Shown: positions 53,003-62,747, counted from the first letter of the stretch. The stretch: 64,000 bases of DNA from Rhodospirillales bacterium (GCA_017640505.1 JAEPQO010000001.1:512625-576624), one strand, 5' to 3'. Numbers and translations: made by a program. Notes: generated by a model not told the origin, from the sequence alone.

Positions 53003-54055
53003 TCAAGCCTTCACGCCCGCGAACGCCTTGGCCGGCGCGTCGGGGTCCAGCGGCCAGCGTGGCCGCGCCTTGAAATCGAGCGGATCGGACTGGCCCATGC
53101 GGAACCGTTCCAGCCCGGCCCAGGCGATCATCGCGCCGTTGTCGGTGCAGAGCGCGGGCGCGGGTTTGACGAGACGCATCCCCGTCTCCGCCGCAAGCAC
53201 ATTGAGCGCGCTGCCGATGGCCCGGTTGGCGGCAACGCCGCCGGCGACGACGAGGGTGTCGATGGCGGGGTGGCTTTCATGCGCCATGGCAATCGCGTTT
53301 CTCGTTCGCGCCACCAGCGTTTCGGCAACGGCGGTCTGGAACGAGGCGGCGAGGTCGGAAACGGCGGCCTCCAGCGGGCCGTCGAGCGTTTCCGTCGCCC
53401 GCCGCACGCTGGTCTTGAGCCCGGAAAACGAAAAATCGCATCCCGGCCGGTTCGTCATCGGACGCGGAAAATCGAATTTTTGCGGATCGCCGCCTTCGGC
53501 GGCCTTTTCGATCAGCGGGCCGCCGGGATATCCGAGCCCCAGCATCTTGGCCGTTTTGTCGAACGCTTCGCCTGCGGCGTCGTCGATGGTGGTGCCGAGG
53601 CGTTTGTACCTGCCGACACCCTCGACGATCAAAAGCTGGCAGTGGCCGCCGGAAACAAGCAGCAGAAGATAAGGGAACGCCACCTCGTCGGTCAGCCTGA
53701 CCGTCAGCGCGTGTCCTTCCAGATGGTTGACGGCGACGAACGGTTTGCCGGTCGCAAGGGCGATGGCCTTGGCCGACATGGCGCCGACCAGCACGCCGCC
53801 GATCAAACCGGGGCCCGTGGTTGCCGCGATGCAGTCCAGGTCGGAAAAACCGATGCCCGCTTTCGCCATGGCATCGGCGATGACATGGTCTGTATGTTCC
53901 ATGTGTGCACGCGCCGCCACCTCGGGCACGACACCGCCATAGGGGCGGTGATCGTCGATCTGCGACAGCACCACGTTGGACAGAATCCGCCGGTCGTCGC
54001 TGACCACGGCGGCCGCGGTTTCGTCGCAACTGGTCTCGATGCCCAAAACAAGCAC
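53003..54055 (-). CDS. tsaD: tRNA N6-adenosine threonylcarbamoyltransferase
   Basis: A 350-residue ASKHA-fold enzyme that adds threonylcarbamoyl to A37 of ANN-decoding tRNAs with TsaB and Tsa[16 protein letters not shown] is the first phosphate loop, [13 protein letters not shown] and [10 protein letters not shown] supply the iron/zinc-binding histidines, and [12 protein letters not shown] is a family motif. GTG start at 54055 with an AAAGGG site. The tRNA-Thr in this window is one of the substrates of the modification. Transcribed divergently from hemC. Confidence 0.96.
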   Translation of the reverse strand: MLVLGIETSCDETAAAVVSDDRRILSNVVLSQIDDHRPYGGVVPEVAARAHMEHTDHVIADAMAKAGIGFSDLDCIAATTGPGLIGGVLVGAMSAKAIALATGKPFVAVNHLEGHALTVRLTDEVAFPYLLLLVSGGHCQLLIVEGVGRYKRLGTTIDDAAGEAFDKTAKMLGLGYPGGPLIEKAAEGGDPQKFDFPRPMTNRPGCDFSFSGLKTSVRRATETLDGPLEAAVSDLAASFQTAVAETLVARTRNAIAMAHESHPAIDTLVVAGGVAANRAIGSALNVLAAETGMRLVKPAPALCTDNGAMIAWAGLERFRMGQSDPLDFKARPRWPLDPDAPAKAFAGVKA

Positions 54056-54168
54056 GTGTTAGCCCTTTCATCCGGCGGGGCGGGACTTTACTCTCGGGTG
54101 ACGCCGAGGCCAAGCAATCCCTCATCCAACGCTTGTGCCAAGCGACCGGGAAATGTAACCACCTTATC

Positions 54169-55110
54169 ATGACCGACACACCACGCAGACTGATCATCGG
54201 TACCCGTTCAAGCCCGCTTGCCATGGTGCAAACGGAAACCGCTGCGGACATGCTCAAGGGCGCGCATCCTGCGCTCGCCGAGGAAGGCCACCTCGTCATC
54301 GAACCGGTGAAGACGACGGGTGATCTGGTGCTCGACCGGCCGCTTGCCGAGATCGGCGGCAAGGGCCTTTTTACCAAGGAACTGGACCGCGCGCTGATGG
54401 ACCGGCGCATCGATCTGGCGGTCCACTCCATGAAAGACCTGGAAACCTGGCTGCCGGACGGTATGGCGATCGGCTGCGTGCTGCCCAGGGCCGATGTACG
54501 GGATGCTTTCATCAGCTTCAAGGTGCCGGGTCTCGCCGATCTGTCCGAGGGCGCGCGCGTCGGCACGGCTTCGATCCGCCGCAAGGCACAGCTTCTCAGC
54601 ATGCGCCCGGATCTTGACATCGGTGTCATTCGCGGCAACGTGCAGACACGCCTCGGCAAGCTGGAGGCGGGCGAGTTCGATGCGACATTCCTCGCGGTCG
54701 CCGGCCTGGACCGGCTCGGGCAGCGGGACCTGGCGACGGAGATCATCGAACCCGATGTGTTCCTGCCCGCCTGCGCGCAGGGCGCCATCGGCATCACCTG
54801 CCGCGCCGACGATACGGAGACGCTCGAGTACCTGGCGGCGCTGAACGATGCGGCGTCCAACACCACGGTCATGTGCGAACGCGCGCTTCTGGATGCGCTG
54901 GACGGATCGTGCCGGACACCGGTCGCGGGTCTGGCACGTCTCAGCGGTGACCGGCTTGTCCTCAAGGGTATGGTCTTCCGGCCCGACGGCTCGGAAGTGC
55001 TGGCGACGGAAAGGGAGGGCGCCACCGCCGATGCGGAGGCGATGGGCCGCGACGCGGGCGAGGAGTTGCGCACCCGCGCGGGGCCGGGGTTTTTCGACGA
55101 GACCGCGTGA
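54169..55110 (+). CDS. hemC: Porphobilinogen deaminase
   Basis: A 313-residue enzyme joining four porphobilinogens into hydroxymethylbilane on a covalent dipyrromethane cofactor. LIIGTRSSPLAMVQTE, TKELDRALMDRRIDLAVHSMKD (read as RIDLAVHSMKDLE) and GTASIRRKAQL are present, and the cofactor-binding Cys is in LDGSCRTPVAG. I chose ATG 54169 because the conserved sequence starts right after it. First gene of the heme operon. Confidence 0.97.
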   Translation: MTDTPRRLIIGTRSSPLAMVQTETAADMLKGAHPALAEEGHLVIEPVKTTGDLVLDRPLAEIGGKGLFTKELDRALMDRRIDLAVHSMKDLETWLPDGMAIGCVLPRADVRDAFISFKVPGLADLSEGARVGTASIRRKAQLLSMRPDLDIGVIRGNVQTRLGKLEAGEFDATFLAVAGLDRLGQRDLATEIIEPDVFLPACAQGAIGITCRADDTETLEYLAALNDAASNTTVMCERALLDALDGSCRTPVAGLARLSGDRLVLKGMVFRPDGSEVLATEREGATADAEAMGRDAGEELRTRAGPGFFDETA

Positions 55111-55823
55111 TGCCGAAGCTGCTGATTACACGGCCTGCCGCCGATGCCGCACCGCTGATCCGGCGGTTGAGCGAGATGGGCATCGAAAGCATCGCCGCGC
55201 CACTGCTGGAAATAGATTACCTGGATGGTCCGGCCCTGGAAGTGGACGCCGTGCAGGCATTTCTGCTGACCAGCGCAAACGGCGTGCGTGCACTGGCGTC
55301 GCGGACCGAGCGGCGTGACACCCCCTGTCTTGCGGTCGGCGATGCGACGGCGCGAACGGCGCGGGATCTCGGGTTTAAGCAGGTGGAAAGTGCGAATGGC
55401 GATGTCGACGACCTGGCGCGGCTGGTTGCCGACAGGTGCGAGCCGAAGGGCGGCGTTCTGTTGCACGCGGCGGGGTCGGTCAGTGCCGGGGATCTGGCGG
55501 CGATGCTGGAGCCCAAAGGCTACAAAGTCTGGCGTGAGATGCTCTATGAGGCGAAAACCGCCGACACGCTTCCGGCCGATGCCGGGCAAGCCCTGAACGA
55601 CGGTTCCGTTGACGGTGTGGTGCTGTATTCACCGCGAACGGCGCGGCAGTTCCGGGCTCTGGTGTCGTCGGCGGGACTGGATGGGGCGTTGCCCGGCCTG
55701 ACCCTGTTCGCGCTTTCCGGCAACGTTCGCGATGCCGCCGGTGATGGCTGGCGCGAGGTGATTGTTGCAGCGCACCCGGATCAGGAATCCTTGCTGGAAG
55801 CGGTCCGGACTTGTTACGGTTAA
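55110..55823 (+). CDS. hemD: Uroporphyrinogen-III synthase
   Basis: A 237-residue protein that closes and inverts ring D of hydroxymethylbilane to give uroporphyrinogen III. The family is weakly conserved but LLITRPAADAAPLIRRL, FLLTSANGVRAL, VLLHAAGSVSAGDLAAML and VDGVVLYSPRTARQF are recognisable. The ATG shares one base with the hemC stop (TGATG); a GTG three bases earlier is also possible. Confidence 0.92.
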   Translation: MPKLLITRPAADAAPLIRRLSEMGIESIAAPLLEIDYLDGPALEVDAVQAFLLTSANGVRALASRTERRDTPCLAVGDATARTARDLGFKQVESANGDVDDLARLVADRCEPKGGVLLHAAGSVSAGDLAAMLEPKGYKVWREMLYEAKTADTLPADAGQALNDGSVDGVVLYSPRTARQFRALVSSAGLDGALPGLTLFALSGNVRDAAGDGWREVIVAAHPDQESLLEAVRTCYG

Positions 55824-55859
55824 AAGGCGCCATAAAGGCGAACAGCAGAGGGATTACCC

Positions 55860-57116
55860 ATGGCAGAGCCATCGGACCCGGCCAAAGCGTCGGATAAGAA
55901 GCCCGCTAAAGCGGCAAGCGAGACAAAGAAAACCGATACCAAGAGCGACGCGCCGGCGAAAGCCGCGGCGGATGCGAAGGACGCCAAGTCCGAAGCAAAA
56001 CCGTCCACGACGGCGAAGTCGAGCTCGGTGCCGGGTGCGGGCAGTGCAAAGCCGTCGCAATCCAAGGCCGAGAGTGAAAACACCGGCGGCGGGGGCGGCC
56101 GGGCGTTTCTGTTTCTCCTGGTTGTCGTCATCCTGCTTGGCGGCGGCGGGTATGTGACGCGCGATATCTGGCTGCCCGAGGTCGAACCTTACTTGGCGAA
56201 ACTCCCCGGATACGGGGGGGCCGGCTCCGGATCGGAAACGGCCACTCAACCCTCCCCTGTCGAGCTGCTGACACAGCGCGTGGTGTCGCTCGAAAAATCC
56301 CTTGCCGGGACCGGCGGTGCAGACAGCGTCATGACGGCGCTGAAGGACGAGAGAGCCCGTGTACAGGCGGAACTGGACAAGGCGCTCGCGCGTATTGACG
56401 ATCTGGAAACGCGCCTCGCCGAAGTGCGCACGCTGGCCAGTGCGGTAACGAACAGTTCGGGCGCCGAGGTTGACCTGGCACCGATCCTGTCGCGGATCGA
56501 CGGCCTGGAACAGAAGGACCGGGAAACCACCGGCGAGGTGGCCGCACTGTCCGACAAAGTGGAAACGATTGCGTCCAAGGGCGGCGGCGCGGCGGGCTCC
56601 GGCGCGGTACTGGCCGTTGCCCAACTGCGTGATGCGGCACTGTCGGGGCGTCCCTATGCGGCGCAGTTAAGCGCACTCAAATCCGTTGCCACCGGCAACA
56701 CGGAGATCACGGCGGCGGCCAGCCGTCTTGAAAGTGCGGCCGAAACCGGTCTGCCGACGGTCGAAAAACTGCAAGCGGCATTCTCCGGCATCGCCGGTGA
56801 TATCGTGGCACAGGCCCGCACCGGCGATGGGGACTGGCTGGATCAGGCAGCGGGCCGCCTGTCGGCGCTGGTGTCGTTGCGCCGGACGGACGGGGCATCC
56901 GGAAACCCGGTCGAGGATGCGGTCGCCAAAATCGAACAGGACCTGGCGGCACGTGATATCGGTTCGGCGGCCAAAACCGGCGCCGCGCTTGCGGATACCA
57001 TCAACGGCGAAGCGAAAGCGATGCTTGAGCCGTGGCTTCTCGACGCCAAGGTGCGGGCAACCGCCGAGCGTGCGCTGGATGCGATGCACGCCGCCGCGCT
57101 TGCGGCGCTCGAGTAA
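55860..57116 (+). CDS. Mitofilin-family membrane protein (bacterial Mic60)
   Basis: A 418-residue inner-membrane protein. The first 80 residues are Lys/Ala/Ser-rich and disordered, one transmembrane helix spans about 82-99 (FLFLLVVVILLGGGGYV), coiled-coil follows at about 135-220, and the C-terminal half has the mitofilin signature region (AVLAVAQLRDAALSGRPYAAQLSAL). Alphaproteobacterial Mic60 is the ancestor of the mitochondrial cristae-organising protein and binds and bends membranes; its gene lies between hemD and hemY, as here. Confidence 0.93.
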   Translation: MAEPSDPAKASDKKPAKAASETKKTDTKSDAPAKAAADAKDAKSEAKPSTTAKSSSVPGAGSAKPSQSKAESENTGGGGGRAFLFLLVVVILLGGGGYVTRDIWLPEVEPYLAKLPGYGGAGSGSETATQPSPVELLTQRVVSLEKSLAGTGGADSVMTALKDERARVQAELDKALARIDDLETRLAEVRTLASAVTNSSGAEVDLAPILSRIDGLEQKDRETTGEVAALSDKVETIASKGGGAAGSGAVLAVAQLRDAALSGRPYAAQLSALKSVATGNTEITAAASRLESAAETGLPTVEKLQAAFSGIAGDIVAQARTGDGDWLDQAAGRLSALVSLRRTDGASGNPVEDAVAKIEQDLAARDIGSAAKTGAALADTINGEAKAMLEPWLLDAKVRATAERALDAMHAAALAALE

Positions 57117-57137
57117 CGGACGGAAGGGCATATAGCC

Positions 57138-58586
57138 ATGTGGCGTTGGATTTTCTTCCTTGCGGTTCTGTGTGTGGTCACGCTTGGCGTTGTCTGGTTC
57201 GTTCAAAACCCGGGTGATGTGACACTCGAATGGCAAGGCTGGCGCCTCGATACGTCGGTCGGCGTGATGATGGCGGGCGTGTTGCTGTTCGCCGCGCTGA
57301 CCGCGGCGCTTTACCGTTTCTGGCGGTTCCTGCGCCGGGCCCCGGGCGAGATCACAAGTGCCATGAAGGACCGGCGGGAGCGTAAGGGATATACGGCGCT
57401 TTCGAGCGGCATGGTCGCAGTGGCGGCCGGAGATGCGCCGGAAGCACGCCGCCAGGCGCGCCGCGCGGAAGCGCTGTTGAGCGGATCCGCCCCGCTGACC
57501 CGTCTTCTCTCGGCACAGTCGGCGCAACTGGATGGCGACGAAAAGGCCGCGGAGAAATTCTTTACCGAGATGCTGGACGACCCCGAGACCAAGTTCCTCG
57601 GCCTGCGTGGTCTTTTGGCGCAGGCGGTCAAGACGGGCGACAAGAAACGCGCACTTGAGCTGGCGCAACAGGCGTATCGCATGCAGCCGAAAAGTGAATG
57701 GGTGGCGGCAACGCTGTTCGATCTGCAATCCGGCAGCGGCGCCTGGTTGAGCGCGGCCGAAACCAATGACGACATGGTGAAGCGGCGGCTGCTGGATAAA
57801 CCGGATGCGGAGCGCCGCCGCGCGGTGATCGCCTTTGAAATGGCGAAGGAGGCCGGCGAGCAGGGGGACGGCGCAAAAGCGTTGAAGCAGCTCAAGACCG
57901 CAACCGACACGGCGCCGGACCTCATTCCCGCGGTGGCCGCTTTGGTCCGCCGTTACGTCGCCGACGGGCAGCACCGCAAAGCGGTCGGGCTTGTCGAGAA
58001 GACCTGGGTCAAGACGCCGCACCCGGATCTGGTGGAGCCCTATTGGGAGGCGCGCAAATCCCCCGACGGGATCGCCCGGGTCAAGGCCAGTGAAAAGCTC
58101 GCGTCCATTAACAAAGATCACCCGGAAAGCCATGTTGCGCTCGCCCGCGCCGCGCTCGGCGCCGAGCTCTGGGGCGAGGCCAGAAAGCATCTGAAAGAGG
58201 CCGGTGCCGGCAGTGGCCTGGAGCCGCAGGCGCGGGTCTGCCGTATGATGGCGGAGCTTGAAGAACATGAAAACGGCGATCTGACGAAGGCGCGGGAATG
58301 GCTGGTTCGTGCCGGCAGCGCGCCGGCCGACGAGAAATGGGTGTGCGGCGAATGCGGCAATGCCGTTGCCGTATGGACGGCTCATTGCGGCAACTGCAAC
58401 GCGTTCGACAGCTATTCATGGCGCACGCCGCCGCACATTTCGGGGCTGCCGAAGCCAGAGGCGCCATCGACGGGGGCGGCGCTTGAATCCGGCGCACGGT
58501 CGGCGATTGCCGGTCCCGCCGATACCGCCAGGCCGGAGTCGTTGCCCGCTGCCGCACCGTCTGGCGCGGCACCCGCAAAAACGTGA
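57138..58586 (+). CDS. hemY: HemY-like TPR membrane protein with C-terminal zinc ribbon
   Basis: A 482-residue protein with two N-terminal membrane helices (FFLAVLCVVTLGVVWFV and MMAGVLLFAALTAALYRFW), a conserved HemY_N region and TPR-like helices across about residues 90-390. Near the C-terminus WVCGECGNAVAVWTAHCGNC provides four cysteines for a zinc ribbon, a common feature in this lineage. HemY of this type (not the oxidase) is found downstream of hemD; its exact job is unclear, possibly scaffolding late heme enzymes. The 3' end overlaps the deacetylase start by 4 bp. Confidence 0.9.
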   Translation: MWRWIFFLAVLCVVTLGVVWFVQNPGDVTLEWQGWRLDTSVGVMMAGVLLFAALTAALYRFWRFLRRAPGEITSAMKDRRERKGYTALSSGMVAVAAGDAPEARRQARRAEALLSGSAPLTRLLSAQSAQLDGDEKAAEKFFTEMLDDPETKFLGLRGLLAQAVKTGDKKRALELAQQAYRMQPKSEWVAATLFDLQSGSGAWLSAAETNDDMVKRRLLDKPDAERRRAVIAFEMAKEAGEQGDGAKALKQLKTATDTAPDLIPAVAALVRRYVADGQHRKAVGLVEKTWVKTPHPDLVEPYWEARKSPDGIARVKASEKLASINKDHPESHVALARAALGAELWGEARKHLKEAGAGSGLEPQARVCRMMAELEEHENGDLTKAREWLVRAGSAPADEKWVCGECGNAVAVWTAHCGNCNAFDSYSWRTPPHISGLPKPEAPSTGAALESGARSAIAGPADTARPESLPAAAPSGAAPAKT

Positions 58587-59419
58587 ACGCTGTCCAGCCG
58601 ATCCGGACGTACCGGGCCTTCATGGCCGGCGAGAGTGCCGCGCAGCGCGTGCGCAATGCGGCACGTGCCGCCGCGATTGCCGGGCTGTCCACGACGCGCT
58701 CGCCCAAGCGCGAAACCGGTTGGGTCCGGTTTCCTTATTACCATCACGTGTTCGATGATGAACGCAGCGGGTTCGAGCGTCAGATCAGGTACTTCAAGAA
58801 CATCGGCGAGATTGTCGGCATCGACGATGCCATCGACATGATTGCATCGGGGGCGCCGATCGACGGCAGGTACCTCTGCATCACCTTCGACGACGGTTTC
58901 AAGAACTGGATCGAGAATGCCGTTCCGATCCTGGCGTCCGAGGGCGCTGTCGCCGCGTTCTTCGTTGCCACCGGCTATATCGGCACGGACCTGCAGCGTG
59001 ACCGGGAGCGGCTGCTCGCCTTCTATGACGAGGGGGACCGTCTGATGGAGTTTCTCACATGGGAGGACTGCCGGACCATGACCGGGGCCGGCATGACCAT
59101 CGGGTCGCACAGCGAGGGGCACGTGCATCTGAAGGATCTCAGCGATGCCGACGCGATGGCGGAACTGAAGCGGTCGCGCGACGTCATCGAGCGGGAGACG
59201 GGTGCACCATGCCGTCATTTCTGTTGCCCGTTCGGCCGCGCCGGGATCGATTACGACCCGGCCCGTCACCCCGGGATGGCCAGGGATGCGGGCTATGCGT
59301 CCTTCCTGACGGGACATCGCGGCGCCAATCGAAAAGGGGCGTCGCCGTTCGACGTGCGGCGCGACCATTTTCTGGCCAACTGGGGCAACTATCAGCTCCG
59401 GTACTTCCTGGGCGATTGA
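58583..59419 (+). CDS. Polysaccharide deacetylase family protein
   Basis: A 278-residue NodB-fold (carbohydrate esterase 4) protein. The metal-binding motif is TFDDGFKNW, the second motif is GSHSEGHVHL, and FCCPFGRAGIDYD resembles motif 3. Such enzymes remove N- or O-acetyl groups from sugars. GTG start at 58583 in a GTGA overlap with hemY. No signal peptide is seen, so cytoplasmic or peripheral activity is likely. It is coupled to the GNAT-like gene one base downstream, suggesting a deacetylation-reacylation pair. Confidence 0.85.
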   Translation: MNAVQPIRTYRAFMAGESAAQRVRNAARAAAIAGLSTTRSPKRETGWVRFPYYHHVFDDERSGFERQIRYFKNIGEIVGIDDAIDMIASGAPIDGRYLCITFDDGFKNWIENAVPILASEGAVAAFFVATGYIGTDLQRDRERLLAFYDEGDRLMEFLTWEDCRTMTGAGMTIGSHSEGHVHLKDLSDADAMAELKRSRDVIERETGAPCRHFCCPFGRAGIDYDPARHPGMARDAGYASFLTGHRGANRKGASPFDVRRDHFLANWGNYQLRYFLGD

Positions 59420-59420
59420 C

Positions 59421-60557
59421 ATGACGTACGAAACGAAGGGCAACCTGCGCACGGCAAGCGTGGACGACGCGCCGGCGATCACGGATTTTCTGGCGGCGCT
59501 GGGGCTCGTCATGCCGGACGGACCCGAGGCCGTTATCAGGCACTGGCGCGGGTTGTGGGTCGATAATCCGGCGCTTGCCCATCATGCGAACGAGGTCGCA
59601 CTCGGCTGGGTCCTGGAAGATGGCGGCGCGATCAAGGGCTTCTTCGGGAACATCCCGCAGGTGTCGTGGCTGGGCGGCAAGCCGGTGCGGATTTCCAGCG
59701 CGCGGGCCTGGGCGCTCGACCCGGCATACCGGACCGAGACCCCCCGTCTCTGCGAGGCGTTCTTTAATCAGGATAACGTGGACGTGGTGCTGATCTCGTC
59801 CGCCAATCCGCCGGCGGGCAAACGCTGCCTCGCGTTCGGGGGCGCGAAGATGCCGCAGCCCGGGTACGCGGAAATTCTTTATTGGGTCGTCGATTCGCCG
59901 GGGTTTTTGCGGGCGGCTTTCCGCAAGAAGGGAAAGAGCCCGTTCATGGCGGGGCTGCTCGGGCTTGCCGGATCGGTGCCGTTCGATCTTTCGATGCGGC
60001 TCGCGGGGCGCCGGCCGTACGGCGCACTGGACAAGGTGACGCCAATCGGGATCGGCGCATTGGATGAAGCCTTCGACGATCTGTGGGAACGGCGTAAAAA
60101 GCAGTTGCCGGGCGTCATGCTGGCAAGCCGCGATGCGGCGACGCTCAGATGGTATTTTTCGTTGGGTGCGGCATCGGACGAGGTGCGGTTTCTGCGCTAC
60201 GACGACGGCGGCGAGCTGAAGGGGTACGTGGTTCTGGTGCGCGAAGATGCACCGGCAATCGGCTTGAAACGGATGAAGGTCGCCGACGTCTTTGTCGATG
60301 GTGACGACCCGGCCGTGCTCCGTTCGCTTCTGGCAGGCGCGTATGAATATGCGATCGCCAAACGTTGCCATGTGCTGGAGCTGATCGGGCTGCCGCAAGG
60401 CCTGCGCGCCGAGGTCGCGAAAACCAAGCCCATGTCGCGGCCGATGGCGACGTTTCCGTTCTTCTACAAGGCCCTGAAACAGGATTTGACGGCGGCGCTG
60501 GCGGCGCCCGAGTCCTGGTATGTCACGGCCTATGACGGCGATACGTCGCTGATCTGA
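59421..60557 (+). CDS. GNAT-fold acyltransferase-like protein
   Basis: A 378-residue protein with GNAT-superfamily pattern: RTASVDDAPAITDFL at the start, GWVLEDGGAIKGFFGNIP and RISSARAWALDPAYR typical of an acetyltransferase core, and a second half (VRFLRYDDGGELKGYVVLV, HVLELIGLP) that repeats a similar strand order. This suggests two GNAT domains as in FemAB-like proteins. It begins one base after the deacetylase stop. It may transfer an acyl or aminoacyl group to the same glycan; the substrate is unknown. Confidence 0.75.
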   Translation: MTYETKGNLRTASVDDAPAITDFLAALGLVMPDGPEAVIRHWRGLWVDNPALAHHANEVALGWVLEDGGAIKGFFGNIPQVSWLGGKPVRISSARAWALDPAYRTETPRLCEAFFNQDNVDVVLISSANPPAGKRCLAFGGAKMPQPGYAEILYWVVDSPGFLRAAFRKKGKSPFMAGLLGLAGSVPFDLSMRLAGRRPYGALDKVTPIGIGALDEAFDDLWERRKKQLPGVMLASRDAATLRWYFSLGAASDEVRFLRYDDGGELKGYVVLVREDAPAIGLKRMKVADVFVDGDDPAVLRSLLAGAYEYAIAKRCHVLELIGLPQGLRAEVAKTKPMSRPMATFPFFYKALKQDLTAALAAPESWYVTAYDGDTSLI

Positions 60558-60578
60558 ATTTTAACGGAATCTCAGTTC

Positions 60579-60606
60579 TTGACAGTTAAGACGTTCGGTG
60601 TAGTTT
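60579..60606 (+). promoter_or_regulatory. tRNA-Thr promoter with GC-rich discriminator
   Basis: A perfect -35 TTGACA (60579-60584) and a weaker -10 TAGTTT (60601-60606) are separated by 16 bases. CGCGCGCTG follows at once, a GC-rich discriminator of the kind seen at stable-RNA promoters under stringent control. The tRNA begins about 36 bases further on, so a short 5' leader would be removed by RNase P. Confidence 0.75.
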
Positions 60607-60642
60607 TCGCGCGCTGTAACGCGCTTCCGCGCGTCATTGCGG

Positions 60643-60718
<76 letters not shown>

Positions 60719-60841
60719 TTCTTTTCAATGACTTAGCATCATTTTTCGCATTAGCGTTCCCTGAATGCCGATTGAGCCGACGTCAGGAAGGCGCCGGAAT
60801 CCAGTTCGTGACCGAGCGATTTGCCCCTCGGTCGCCGGCGA

Positions 60842-61381
60842 TCAGGCGCTTAGTTTGTCGTCGGCGTGTTCCTGGTCCGACTTGCGGCGTTTGTCACCGG
60901 GTGTATCGCTGCCTCTGTGCCGCCGCCGGTCGGGCCCGGCGTACTGTTGCGTCCGCACGAACTGACGCGGTTTCAGCACGACCGAGCAGATCCGTTCGTA
61001 CAGCGATGCCGGTGATACCGGTTTTGCCAGAAACTCCGTTACGCCATGGTCGCGTGCATTGCGAACCCGTTCGATTTCGGTGTGCCCGGTAATCAGGATG
61101 ATGGGGACGTAAGGGTCGACGATATCGGTCGAATTCCTGACCCGCTTGGTGAACTCGACGCCCGGCATCGGTTTCATCTCCCAATCGCAGAGAACGATGT
61201 CGGTGGGCAGGCTTTCCAGCATTTTAAGGGCGTTTTTGCCGTCCTCGGCCATGTTGATCTGGCCCAGCGGGACATGAAACGCGCGCAGAATCTCCTTCAG
61301 GATGCTGCGCATATAGACGTTGTCCTCGATAATCAGAAAATTGAGCGTCGAGATATCGAGATCGGGCAGTTTACTTGCCAT
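60842..61381 (-). CDS. CheY-like single-domain response regulator with basic tail
   Basis: A 179-residue receiver protein. Acidic pair Glu19-Asp20 (LIIEDN), phosphoacceptor Asp66 (VLCDWEM), switch Thr98 (ILITGHT) and Lys120 (FLAKPVS) are all present. The last roughly 50 residues are an arginine-rich tail (GPDRRRHRG) without a DNA-binding fold. ATG 61381 sits after a GGGTG site. It is 139 bp downstream of a small histidine kinase, a likely partner. Output is unknown; such stand-alone receivers act in phosphorelays or at protein targets. Confidence 0.9.
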   Translation of the reverse strand: MASKLPDLDISTLNFLIIEDNVYMRSILKEILRAFHVPLGQINMAEDGKNALKMLESLPTDIVLCDWEMKPMPGVEFTKRVRNSTDIVDPYVPIILITGHTEIERVRNARDHGVTEFLAKPVSPASLYERICSVVLKPRQFVRTQQYAGPDRRRHRGSDTPGDKRRKSDQEHADDKLSA

Positions 61382-61519
61382 GATTTCACCCTTGTATGTC
61401 GGGGCGGCCGCATCCCAGGCGGCTGCCAAGCGATGTGCGGATTATCCGACGAGGGTGTAATCCCCGGATATTCGGGAAAACCGAATCTGTAAAGGAATGT
61501 AAACGGCCCCGGGCCGGTG

Positions 61520-62254
61520 TCAGGGTGGATTTACCGGTACGGAAATCATGGCAACCGTGCCGCCTGAACGGGCTTTCTCCAGGCGCAGTTCAGCGCCGAT
61601 CTTCCCACAAAGGGCGTCGGCGATTTTCAGCCCGCGACCCCAGCCCTTGTGCCCATGGCGTTCCGCGGTCGATTCCACATCGCCTCGCCGCATGCGCATC
61701 AACAGGTCTGCGGACACGCCGGCGCCAGTGTCCTGAATGATGAAGATCATCGCATCGTCCGTATGGCTGAATTCGCCCCGGACCGTGACCGACCCGCCGC
61801 CGGGCGTGAATTTGATGGCATTGCTGACCAGATTGGAAAGCGCCTGGCTGAGCAGCAACGGATCGGTCTGCAAAATGGGGAAATTCGCCGGGAATTCGCA
61901 CCTTAGATCGACGCGACGTTCCGCCGCGAGAGCGCGAAAGGTCTCGACGACACTATTTGCCACCTCGCTCGCATTCACGTTCTGACGGACGACGATGCTT
62001 TCCCCGGTAACCGCTTCATCCAGGACCCGTTCGCATATCTGAAGCAGCCGCGTCGTCGCTGTTCTCAGTGACTGATTGTAGTCGCCGATGGTGGCGGAAT
62101 CGCCGCCGTTTTTGACGGCTTCGGCGATAAGGTAGGTGTAGCCAAGCATGCCGTTCAGCGGCGTCCGGATTTCGTGCGCAAAGTTTCGTAGCACGTCGTC
62201 GGAACTGGACTCCGCAACAGGATAATTCGAAAGATTGCTGTTCTTTGGAGGCAT
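61520..62254 (-). CDS. Small sensor-less histidine kinase
   Basis: A 244-residue kinase consisting only of a dimerisation domain with His27 in NFAHEIRTPLNGMLGY and an ATPase domain: N box NLVSNAIKFTP, G1 DTGAGVSADL, G2 GWGRGLKIAD and a final GTVAMISVPV. There is no membrane segment or input domain, so it must take its signal from a partner protein or act as a phosphotransfer element. ATG at 62254. It is followed by the CheY-like gene on the same strand. Confidence 0.88.
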   Translation of the reverse strand: MPPKNSNLSNYPVAESSSDDVLRNFAHEIRTPLNGMLGYTYLIAEAVKNGGDSATIGDYNQSLRTATTRLLQICERVLDEAVTGESIVVRQNVNASEVANSVVETFRALAAERRVDLRCEFPANFPILQTDPLLLSQALSNLVSNAIKFTPGGGSVTVRGEFSHTDDAMIFIIQDTGAGVSADLLMRMRRGDVESTAERHGHKGWGRGLKIADALCGKIGAELRLEKARSGGTVAMISVPVNPP

Positions 62255-62747
62255 GTGCACTCCTGCTTCAATGCCAGGCCACATAAGCGCCTGCAATGAG
62301 GCCAATTGCCCGCGGCCGTTCCGGCAACGACGATAACGTGGTTGGCCCCCGATCCGGTCCCGGTCGGGCGACCTGCGAATCCGTCGTAAACATCGCCAGT
62401 ATAGCCGACACATGCTGATATTGCGGCCAACAATTATGTGATCAATGCAGAAAAATACTCTTATAGATAGCATTCGGGCCATGTGCGCCTGACGTGGCGC
62501 CCTGCCCGGAGCCGAGACGGCATTCAAATGCCGATGCATATTCGCCGGAAAAGAATGGGCTGCAGCACTATAACGCTCTTGATGAGGGTTAATCAGCGTG
62601 GTGCACCTACTTGCAGTGCCCGAAATACACACTATGAGAGCAAATGAAGCGTCCGGTCCGCCGGCTGAGAGTTTCTTCTATCGACGCCTTCGAAGGGTAT
62701 GACTACGATGCACCAAGGCGCATTGTGAAACAGAGAGAGGGGTTTTG
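62255..62747. other. 493-bp gene-free region between the histidine kinase and the NMT1-like gene
   Basis: I see no convincing gene. It must hold the minus-strand kinase promoter and the plus-strand binding-protein promoter. The last 70 bases contain GGCTGAGA (62663-62670), a perfect palindrome CCTTCGAAGG (62687-62696), and a longer stem CGCCTT (62685-62690) with AAGGCG (62715-62720). The two stems are mutually exclusive, which could allow leader switching. A GAGAGAGG site precedes the ATG at 62748. Confidence 0.5.

Noticed and set aside
53277-55589. A 770-residue minus-strand frame across hemC and tsaD
   Set aside because: No recognisable domain; it is antisense to hemC, hemD and out of frame with tsaD, typical of GC-rich DNA.
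62663-62720. Possible TPP riboswitch (GGCTGAGA near an NMT1-like gene)
   Set aside because: Only the CTGAGA element fits; the GAACCTGAT and GCG.AGGGA parts of the conserved core are missing, and downstream genes are not clearly thiamine-related.
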